Positions 57,922-64,000 of a stretch of 64,000 nt of DNA are shown piece after piece. The notes beneath the pieces are model-generated. The model was given only the letters and a program-made list of their open reading frames with translations. It was not told the DNA's origin and did not search any database. The stretch is from contig NZ_CP133480.1 in NCBI RefSeq assembly GCF_031195445.1, forward strand, positions 4,518,501-4,582,500, in the 5' to 3' direction. This stretch comes from Acuticoccus sp. MNP-M23. Lineage in GTDB: Bacteria; Pseudomonadota; Alphaproteobacteria; Rhizobiales; Amorphaceae. Position 1 is the stretch's first letter, and each line of letters begins with the position of its first letter. A program made the position numbers and the translations under genes.

Positions 57922-58725
57922 ATGATTTCCGCCCTTCCCGGCCGCAGCGTCATCTCCGTTTCCGGCGCAGACAGTGCCCGTTTTCTGGACGGACTCCTCA
58001 CCGTCCAGGTCGAGAGCCTGGAAGACGGTGCCCTTGCCTACGGCGCGCTCCTCTCCCCCCAGGGCAAGATCCTCACCGACATGATGGTCTTTCGCCGCGG
58101 CAACGGCTTCGCGCTGGACGTGCCGGCAGAGGCTGCCGACGACCTTGTCCGCCGTCTCACCATGTACAAGCTGCGCGCCGCGGTGGACGTTGCGCTGACG
58201 GGCGAGCACGTTGCCATCTCGGCGGACGAAGGCATTGCCGACCCCCGCGGCTCCAACCTCCTCAACCGCCTCCTCACCGCCGATGCGGCACCGCAAGGCG
58301 ACGCGCTCAGCGCCTACACCCGCGCGCGTATCAGCGCCGGCGTGCCGGACGCCGTGATCGACTTTCCGCTGGGTGACGCCTTTCCCCACGATGCCAACAT
58401 GGACCTCACCGGCGGCGTCGACTTCCACAAGGGCTGCTTTGTCGGCCAGGAGGTGGTCTCCCGAATGCGCCACCGCGGCACCGCCCGCCGCCGCACGGTG
58501 CTGGTTTCGGGCAAGGCGCCCCTGCCCGCCCCCGGCACCGCGCTGACGCTGGATGGCCGCGCCGTCGGCCGGATGGGCGTCAGCGACGGCGACAGCGGAC
58601 TTGCGCTGATCCGGATCGATCGAACCGACGGGACGGCAGAAGCGGACGGCAGAGCGCTCAGCCTCGCCCCGCCCCCCGGCGCCCCGTTCGTGCTCGGCCG
58701 CACGGCAGGCAGCGATGAGGCCTAG
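57922..58725 (+). CDS. ygfZ: Folate-dependent Fe-S/tRNA-modification factor YgfZ (GcvT-like)
   Basis: 267 residues. The family signature KGCFVGQEVVSRMRHRG, with its conserved cysteine, is complete. The N-terminal GcvT-like fold begins ISVSGADSARFLDGLLTVQV. YgfZ binds tetrahydrofolate and helps maintain certain Fe-S enzymes, including the MiaB tRNA methylthiolase. It overlaps the HD-hydrolase gene by 11 bases and follows the exported protein by six, so all three are co-transcribed. Confidence 0.94.
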   Translation: MISALPGRSVISVSGADSARFLDGLLTVQVESLEDGALAYGALLSPQGKILTDMMVFRRGNGFALDVPAEAADDLVRRLTMYKLRAAVDVALTGEHVAISADEGIADPRGSNLLNRLLTADAAPQGDALSAYTRARISAGVPDAVIDFPLGDAFPHDANMDLTGGVDFHKGCFVGQEVVSRMRHRGTARRRTVLVSGKAPLPAPGTALTLDGRAVGRMGVSDGDSGLALIRIDRTDGTAEADGRALSLAPPPGAPFVLGRTAGSDEA

Positions 58726-59359
58726 CGCCAGACCGCGGCGCACCCGCCGGGCAGCAGAGGCGCCGGACCGCGCCTGGCAGCGCATGCTGTCCGGCCGCCG
58801 CCTCAATATCCTGGACCCCTCGCCGCTCGACATCGAGATCCGCGACATTGCGCACGGCCTTGCGCGCGTCTCGCGCTGGAACGGCCAGACCACGGGCGAC
58901 TGGCCTTTTTCCGTGGCGCAGCACTCCTTGCTGGTGGAGGCGCTGATGCCCGCAATCACGTCCGCACCAACCCCGATGGAAAGCCTTGCCGCCCTCCTCC
59001 ACGACGCCCCGGAATACGTCGTCGGCGATCTCATCTCCCCCTTCAAGGCGGCTATCGGCGAATCCTACAAAAGCGTCGAACACCGGCTGGAAGCGGCGAT
59101 TTTCCTCCGGTTCTCCGTCCCGGCTGATCCGTCCGGGGCGCGCAAGGCGGCCATCAAGGCAGCCGACCGCATTGCCGCCCACCTCGAAGCCACGGCAAGA
59201 GCCGGCTTCACACCGGCCGAGGCCGACGCCATCTTCGGCCGCCCCGCCATTGAGCCGGAACGCTTTGCCCCGCTTCTGACGCCCTGGCCGACCGGCGAGG
59301 CGGCGGACCGGTTCCTCGCCCGCTTCGAGGCTCTGGAAGCCGGCACCGCAGCGGTCTGA
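58715..59359 (+). CDS. HD-domain hydrolase (YfbR-like 5'-nucleotidase type)
   Basis: 214 residues. The HD metal motif is VAQHSLLVEALM (first His) and LLHDAPEYVVGDLISPFK (His-Asp pair), then a distal Asp in KAADRIAAHLEA. These match YfbR-type phosphohydrolases acting on deoxynucleoside monophosphates. The N-terminus is Arg-rich (RPSARPRRTRRAAEAP). The start is embedded in ygfZ (11-base overlap). The last core-genome gene before the accessory island. Confidence 0.88.
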   Translation: MRPSARPRRTRRAAEAPDRAWQRMLSGRRLNILDPSPLDIEIRDIAHGLARVSRWNGQTTGDWPFSVAQHSLLVEALMPAITSAPTPMESLAALLHDAPEYVVGDLISPFKAAIGESYKSVEHRLEAAIFLRFSVPADPSGARKAAIKAADRIAAHLEATARAGFTPAEADAIFGRPAIEPERFAPLLTPWPTGEAADRFLARFEALEAGTAAV

Positions 59360-59375
59360 CAAGGCCTGCGGCGGG

Positions 59376-59438
59376 GTCAAGGCGCCGCCCGGAGCCACGC
59401 ACAGCCGAAGGCGAGCATGGCGAGGACGGCACCTTGAC
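59376..59438. repeat. Imperfect inverted repeat at the island's left edge
   Basis: GTCAAGGCGCCG (59376-59387) and CGGCACCTTGAC (59427-59438) pair at 11 of 12 bases across a 39-base spacer. They lie directly after the HD-hydrolase stop, within a gene-free 214-bp stretch (59360-59573). This may be a transcript-end structure or a remnant of an insertion end. Confidence 0.4.
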
Positions 59439-59573
59439 GCCGTCGCGGGCCGCCCAACGCTGGCAAAGGGGATCAGAACAGGCAGATGCGAAGCAGCTGA
59501 ATGGCCTGAACCCCTGCCCATCGGCGCGGTGTTAGGTAGCAAGCGCACCAAGGGTGCGGCAGTGATGTGGGCG

Positions 59574-60455
59574 CTAGTTGTTCTTGGGGTCTGGGTGAGT
59601 GAGGCCAGCGCTGGGACGCACGCGCAGGCGGCCCGTCACTTCGTTGGGCGGATAGACGAGGTCGACCGAGAATTCAAAAATGGTCGCGGGCACTGTTTCA
59701 AATACCGTGTCATACTCGATTTCACCATTAACCCTAAAGATCGGGTGGTCGCCCGGATAATTCCCCTTCATCCCCTTGGGAATCGGGAAGTTTTCTTTTC
59801 GCAACATCTCAACCCCGCGCTCGCCAGCTGTTATGTCCCTTCCGTAAACAAGCCTCCGCCCCATAATAAAAAGCGTCGGGAATACGCTTGGGCAGCTAAG
59901 GGTAACTTCGAATCTAGTGTTAATAGCTGGCGATTGGCCGGTATTGCCCAAAGTCACTATAACAGAAATTGTTTGCCCGATTCCGTCGATATCGCGGACC
60001 ACAGCTGTAACTTCTGGAACGCCGATATAGGCGCGCGTCTGGGCGACCCCAATTTCGCGGGTAATTCTGGCGGTGCGGTCTGTGGCACGAGCTGCCCATC
60101 CGGCAAAAAACACTGCCGCGACAGTGGCAGCCAGAGTCGCGCCTGTAATCCACAGCATCAAATCCGCGGCGCGAGCCATCGACTCCTGAGCCGCAAGATC
60201 GCGCCAGTCCCGCTCATCGTCAAATTGTTGTTCGTTGTAGGCTTTATTGGCGCGGGCGCCGGGGTCGGACTCGCGCTGTTCTTCCGTTGGACCTACGGAT
60301 GGGGAATGTTGGTCGCTGGCTTGGCGGCTTCCGCCTACTGCTACGCCATCCTGCTTGGACCAAGCCTCGTATAGAATGGCAATCGTCAAGGTTGCGATTG
60401 GCACAAACACACACAGTACGACAATTGCTAGTGCCTTTAGCGTCTTGCGGTCCAC
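59574..60455 (-). CDS. Accessory membrane protein of unknown function
   Basis: 293 residues. One N-terminal membrane helix (ALAIVVLCVFVPIATLTIAI) and a second near residues 98-120 (LMLWITGATLAATVAAVFFA) flank a charged, Gln/Asp-rich stretch. After RTARITREIGVAQTRAYIGV comes a beta-rich C-terminal domain (SVIVTLGNTGQSPAINTRFE). Such two-helix proteins recur in islands and prophages without known function. The GTG start lies two bases after the DUF6471 gene's stop, so they form an operon; no Shine-Dalgarno site is seen. Base composition is lower in GC than the core genes. Confidence 0.72.
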   Translation of the reverse strand: MDRKTLKALAIVVLCVFVPIATLTIAILYEAWSKQDGVAVGGSRQASDQHSPSVGPTEEQRESDPGARANKAYNEQQFDDERDWRDLAAQESMARAADLMLWITGATLAATVAAVFFAGWAARATDRTARITREIGVAQTRAYIGVPEVTAVVRDIDGIGQTISVIVTLGNTGQSPAINTRFEVTLSCPSVFPTLFIMGRRLVYGRDITAGERGVEMLRKENFPIPKGMKGNYPGDHPIFRVNGEIEYDTVFETVPATIFEFSVDLVYPPNEVTGRLRVRPSAGLTHPDPKNN

Positions 60456-60457
60456 GT

Positions 60458-60685
60458 TTAATCAACTAATCGGATCGAATTAGATCCAATGGCTTCATAG
60501 CACTGCGCCATAAACGCAGCGGTGAACTTCCCGCGCGATAGCTTGTTTCGCACGTTAACCTCTTTTTCCTCAACGCCGATCTCAGCCAGCTTTTCGACAA
60601 GCTGGCTGTAGGTCACACCCTTCCTCTTCAACTCCGCCTTTAGAAGGTTCGCCACGCGGGCTTCCCAGTCTGTCCGCTCTGCCAT
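60458..60685 (-). CDS. DUF6471-domain protein
   Basis: 75 residues that fit DUF6471: DWEARVANLLKAELKRKGVT, YSQLVEKLAEIGVEEKEVNV and RNKLSRGKFTAAFMAQCYEA. The helix pattern is like a small lambda-repressor/XRE-type DNA-binding fold, and family members are common next to transposase genes in rhizobia. Divergent from the IS1595-type transposase, with two palindromes between; it may regulate that gene or itself. First gene of a pair with the membrane protein at 59574-60455. Confidence 0.85.
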   Translation of the reverse strand: MAERTDWEARVANLLKAELKRKGVTYSQLVEKLAEIGVEEKEVNVRNKLSRGKFTAAFMAQCYEAIGSNSIRLVD

Positions 60686-60739
60686 GCCGCATCGTCCTCG
60701 CGATAAAAGTGACGTTTGCGATACGTATGCCCTTGTCTC

Positions 60740-60757
60740 TAGTACGTCAACGTACTA
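60740..60757. promoter_or_regulatory. Palindrome between DUF6471 and transposase genes (1)
   Basis: TAGTACGT-CA-ACGTACTA is an 8-bp perfect inverted repeat, centred in the 105-bp divergent region. It is likely an operator for a dimeric regulator; the adjacent DUF6471 protein is the obvious candidate. Confidence 0.55.
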
Positions 60758-60761
60758 CATA

Positions 60762-60777
60762 CGTTACATAGGTAACG
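60762..60777. promoter_or_regulatory. Palindrome between DUF6471 and transposase genes (2)
   Basis: CGTTAC-ATAG-GTAACG is a perfect 6-bp inverted repeat four bases after the first palindrome and 13 bases before the transposase ATG. It is placed to block transposase transcription or translation initiation. Confidence 0.5.
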
Positions 60778-60790
60778 CAGAGACAGACAA

Positions 60791-61753
60791 ATGGCACAGC
60801 ACTTCCTCCTCTCCGCATCGGCCCGCACCCTTCGCCTGAAGGACATCTACAGGGCTGGCGAAGAGAAGGCATACGAGACGTTCTGCGCGATCCGCTGGTC
60901 TGAGAACGACGGCAAGCCGGTGTGCCCGCGCTGCGGTTCAGTTGAAGCCTACAGCATCACCACCCGCCGCAAGTTCAAGTGCCGTCAGGCTGAGTGCCGC
61001 CACCAGTTCAGCGTCACCAGCGGCACGATCTTCGCCAGCCGCAAGATGGACTTCACCGACCTTCTCGGCGCCATCGCAATCTTCGTGAACGCGGTGAAGG
61101 GCGTGTTCGCGCTCCAGCTCTCCCGTGACCTCTGCGTCCAGTACAAGACGGCCTTCGTGCTGGCTCACAAGCTGCGTGAGGCGCTGTCCGCTGAGATTGA
61201 CCAGGAGACCCCGCTTGAAGGTGACGTTGAAGTCGATGGCGCCTACTTCGGCGGTCACATTCGCCCGGCGAACGAAAAGAAGGATCGCGTTGACCGCCGC
61301 CTGAAAGAGCATCAGACCGGCAAGCGCCGCGTCGTGGTCGCCTTCCGTGAGCGCGGCGGGCGCGTGGTCCCGTTCATCTGCCGCGAGGAAGGCGAAGGCG
61401 TGGACATCGCGCAGCACATCGTGTCCCGCATGGCGACGATGCACGCTGACGAGGCTTCCCATTGGGATCGCCTGCATGCTGGCTGGACGGTCGGCCGCAT
61501 CAACCACTCCATCGCCTACAGCACCCCTGAGAGCTGCACCAATCAGGTTGAATCGTTCTTCTCCCGCCTGCGTCGCATGGTTGTCGGGCAGCACCACGGC
61601 GTGTCCGCGCAGTACCTCTACCAATACGCCAACGAGGCCGCTTGGAAGGAAGACAACCGCCGCGTGGACAACGGTACCGCTTTCCGGAAGACGCTGCGCA
61701 ACGCGCTCACTTCGCCGGTGAGCCGGGCTTGGGCTGGGTACTGGCAGCGGTAG
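60791..61753 (+). CDS. IS1595-family (ISXO2-like) transposase
   Basis: 320 residues. An N-terminal zinc ribbon (CPRCGSVEAY ... KCRQAECRHQFSVTSGTIF) is followed by the ISXO2-like DDE domain. The first Asp is in GDVEVDGAYFGGH, the second in the THADE-type MHADEASHWDRL, and the C-terminal catalytic Asn/Glu region is TNQVESFFSRLRRMVVGQHH. The ORF is intact. I found no terminal inverted repeats or target duplications around it, and its 3' end overlaps the convergent membrane-protein gene by 47 bases. So it may be an immobile or domesticated copy. Confidence 0.92.
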   Translation: MAQHFLLSASARTLRLKDIYRAGEEKAYETFCAIRWSENDGKPVCPRCGSVEAYSITTRRKFKCRQAECRHQFSVTSGTIFASRKMDFTDLLGAIAIFVNAVKGVFALQLSRDLCVQYKTAFVLAHKLREALSAEIDQETPLEGDVEVDGAYFGGHIRPANEKKDRVDRRLKEHQTGKRRVVVAFRERGGRVVPFICREEGEGVDIAQHIVSRMATMHADEASHWDRLHAGWTVGRINHSIAYSTPESCTNQVESFFSRLRRMVVGQHHGVSAQYLYQYANEAAWKEDNRRVDNGTAFRKTLRNALTSPVSRAWAGYWQR

Positions 61754-62126
61754 GTGATGTCGCCCCGCCGAAAACACCGCGGCTCACAATAACTGCTAAT
61801 CCTATAACGGATGCCGCTGTACTACCGACGAGCGTTATTAGCACCCCGTCCGCTAATATAAAGCCACCGATTTTAAAGCCGCTCAATAACAAAATTACGA
61901 ACACACCTAGCGCATATATAGCTAGGCATCGTTCCACAAATTTCTGATTTCTAGCTCGCGCACTGCGGTTATACTTAATTTCCGCTAAATCTTCCGTAAG
62001 CTTAGCAAGCTCCGCGTCATTTGCCTCAAGCGAAAAAGCTAGACTATGGCCTTCTTCAGCTGCCTTAGATTCTTGCTCTTGCGCGACCTTCTTAATTGCG
62101 TCAAATATATCAGCCCTACGTGGCAT
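61707..62126 (-). CDS. Two-helix membrane protein, putative toxin partner of the Panacea protein
   Basis: 139 residues. A cytoplasmic, charged helical N-terminus (about 1-65, RRADIFDAIKKVAQEQESKA) leads to two membrane helices: FVERCLAIYALGVFVILLLS and LITLVGSTAASVIGLAVIVS, with a short tail. Its ATG (62126) lies inside the upstream SocA-like gene (11-base overlap), so the two are co-translated. Toxins paired with Panacea antitoxins include membrane-acting types, which makes this a candidate toxin. The sequence itself matches no family I know. The 3' end overlaps the transposase gene. Confidence 0.65.
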   Translation of the reverse strand: MPRRADIFDAIKKVAQEQESKAAEEGHSLAFSLEANDAELAKLTEDLAEIKYNRSARARNQKFVERCLAIYALGVFVILLLSGFKIGGFILADGVLITLVGSTAASVIGLAVIVSRGVFGGATSPTAASTQPKPGSPAK

Positions 62127-62601
62127 TGCGGTTGCTAATAAGTGACTTGTAATGGCGAACGATTTCATCGTCACTAATGGTTGTATTCTGCCCGCGGCTA
62201 AACGCATTACTCCAAGGGGTTTCACGTTTATGCGTTATCCGAGAGAGAGTTTCACCACTCATATGGCCGTAAGATTGGTAAACTCGCTGGATAAGCGCGA
62301 CCTCATCATCGGAGAGATTCGATGATACAGTCTTGGGCGCCCAACCGAGTCCCCTCTTCCGGATCGGCTCGCTGACGGCGCTCCTGCCGTAACTGCGAAG
62401 CTCTGCGCGCAGGCTCGGGATGACTGGACCGTAGTCCCACGCCTCAATCCTATCGTTAACCAGAGGGGTCCCCAACAGCGCCAGGGACCATCCGTGCGCG
62501 ATGTATACAAGCTTTTGCAGCTGCATCTGCGTCAGGCCATTGCCTTCCGCGTTTGCAAGACGAAGAAATTCATTCGCGATTGCAGCTGAATCATGCGGCA
62601 C
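62116..62601 (-). CDS. Panacea-domain (SocA-like, DUF4065) antitoxin-type protein
   Basis: 161 residues. Typical Panacea/SocA features are present: NEFLRLANAEGNGLTQMQLQ with KLVYIAHGWSLALLG, then IEAWDYGPVIPSLRAELRSY, and the later SGETLSRITHKRETPWSNAF. SocA is the Caulobacter antitoxin; the Panacea domain is known as a promiscuous antitoxin fold. A GTG start at 62601 has GGAGT about 10 bases upstream. It overlaps the downstream membrane-protein gene, the classic antitoxin-first order. DNA here is AT-richer than the core genome. Confidence 0.85.
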   Translation of the reverse strand: MPHDSAAIANEFLRLANAEGNGLTQMQLQKLVYIAHGWSLALLGTPLVNDRIEAWDYGPVIPSLRAELRSYGRSAVSEPIRKRGLGWAPKTVSSNLSDDEVALIQRVYQSYGHMSGETLSRITHKRETPWSNAFSRGQNTTISDDEIVRHYKSLISNRNAT

Positions 62602-62650
62602 GATTAGTTACTCCAAAGATGGCTTGCGAATCACGATAGGGAGTCAAGAC

Positions 62651-63040
62651 TTAATTTTCAATGCCACCGCCAAACCACACCCATTCCCCCGTCCGCGCCT
62701 TCTGCCGCTGCAACTGCCCACGCTGAAACGCCTTGTACAGCGACCGATCCACCCGCTTGGCGACGGCGCTCAACTCCTTGCCGTCGGCCCCGCTGATGCG
62801 CTCCGCGATCTGCCGGCATGACAGCGGCCCTGCCTCGCGCAGCGTCGTGTATATCAGCCGCCGCAGTTGCCCGCGCTTGAACATGGGGTTCTGCGCCACG
62901 GTGGGCATGGCGTCGTCGGGGTCATGCTCATAGCCGAGGATGCGCAACGTGCGGTCCATCGCGGCAATGTCGTCGTCCAACTCCACCAGGGCGGCACGGG
63001 CTTCTTGCCGCGTCCGGTATAGCTCGGCACGCTTCGTCAT
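62651..63040 (-). CDS. Hypothetical winged-helix-like protein
   Basis: 129 residues. A coiled-coil N-terminus (MTKRAELYRTRQEARAALVE with LDDDIAAMDRTLRIL) precedes a small winged-helix-like domain: RGQLRRLIYTTLREAGPLSC, RQIAERISGADGKELS and RVDRSLYKAFQRGQLQRQKA, ending GEWVWFGG. DNA binding is plausible. An upstream ATG at 63100 would add 20 residues. GC content here is again high, like the core. No named family recognised. Probably part of the accessory island. Confidence 0.65.
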   Translation of the reverse strand: MTKRAELYRTRQEARAALVELDDDIAAMDRTLRILGYEHDPDDAMPTVAQNPMFKRGQLRRLIYTTLREAGPLSCRQIAERISGADGKELSAVAKRVDRSLYKAFQRGQLQRQKARTGEWVWFGGGIEN

Positions 63041-63179
63041 TATCCCGTTGATGGTCGGGCCAAAGCACTTCGTCTGGAATCTGTGGCGGCGTATGGTCAT
63101 GCGCCAAGGGTAAGCGTTTCCGGGGCTTTCTGCTTGGTGCGTTTGCTACCGAAGGCCGCATCGGCGAGATGGAGGGTGC

Positions 63180-63200
63180 GCGAGGGAGGAAATCCCTCGC
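63180..63200. terminator. Hairpin downstream of glgP
   Basis: GCGAGGGA-GGAAA-TCCCTCGC is an 8-bp perfect stem 50 bases past the glgP stop. It has no U tract. It may end the glgP transcript or mark the right edge of the island. Confidence 0.45.
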
Positions 63201-63250
63201 CTTGCCAACAAGAAAGCCGGCGCGCAGCGGCGTCCGGTCATGGCGCCGGA

Positions 63251-64000
<750 letters not shown>

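Noticed and set aside
59529-60374. A 281-codon plus-strand frame with a signal-like start (MWALVVLGVWVSEASAG)
   Set aside because: The minus-strand frame has two proper membrane helices, a plausible beta domain and an operon partner two bases upstream. The plus-strand product has no family and a Cys/Ser-rich shadow composition.

Overview
The window is high-GC, densely packed chromosomal DNA. It looks like an alphaproteobacterium of the order Hyphomicrobiales (Rhizobiales). The main pointers are a ChvE-GguA-GguB type multiple-sugar ABC transporter, a roughly 2,030-residue membrane-anchored coiled-coil protein resembling the Growth Pole Ring protein of Agrobacterium, a DUF3126-cysE pair, a Zur-ZnuCBA operon, and the fabI-aroC-ribB and IscU/yidD/hisI neighbourhoods. 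No rRNA, tRNA or CRISPR array was found. Coding density is above 90 percent, and many genes overlap at ATGA, GTGA or TGATG.

Layout. 1-7 kb: end of an SLC13-type permease, the N-end-rule transferase bpt, a chemoreceptor with a PAS-like region, and glgX. 7.2-11.9 kb: a catabolic-looking cluster of MarR, two related FAD oxidoreductases and a cyclase-family hydrolase. 11.9-15.3 kb: small exported and secreted proteins (LprI-like, RTX), an orphan peptide-type solute-binding protein, and a small Rho-N/SAP-like protein. 15.5-19.8 kb: the zinc regulon, running zur, a 32-codon membrane ORF, znuC, znuB, znuA, then a NicO-family metal permease, with a perfect 27-bp palindrome over the zur promoter. 19.8-24.8 kb: the sugar ABC operon, with an ACT protein and a LysE exporter inserted between ATPase and permease. 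25.1-28.9 kb: a Na/Pi-type transporter, an L-arabinose/D-galactose 1-dehydrogenase-like enzyme that fits the sugar importer, and an alpha/beta hydrolase.

28.9-32.7 kb: an operon of VOC protein, YafY/WYL regulator, aldo/keto reductase, ureD and ureA. The rest of the urease operon is missing here. 32.8-41.6 kb: housekeeping genes, namely thrS with an unusual C-terminal extension, yidD, an IscU-type scaffold, hisI, a CBS protein, a rhomboid protease, gamma carbonic anhydrase, DUF3126, cysE, and a ferredoxin/ferredoxin-NADP reductase pair. 41.9-48.1 kb: the giant growth-pole-ring-like protein. 48.3-59.4 kb: ribB (with a decayed GTP-cyclohydrolase II half), an exported acetamidase-like protein, aroC, a histidine phosphatase, fabI, a D-2-hydroxyglutarate dehydrogenase-like flavoenzyme, a YedK/HMCES DNA-protein crosslinker, a second LysE exporter, ygfZ and an HD hydrolase.

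59.4-63.2 kb is an accessory island, partly AT-richer. It carries a DUF6471 protein, an IS1595-type transposase, and a likely Panacea (SocA-like) antitoxin overlapping a two-helix membrane protein. The window ends inside glgP.

The strongest leads for new biology are the 32-residue membrane ORF locked between zur and znuC, the Panacea/membrane-protein pair, and the ACT-LysE insertion in the sugar transporter operon.
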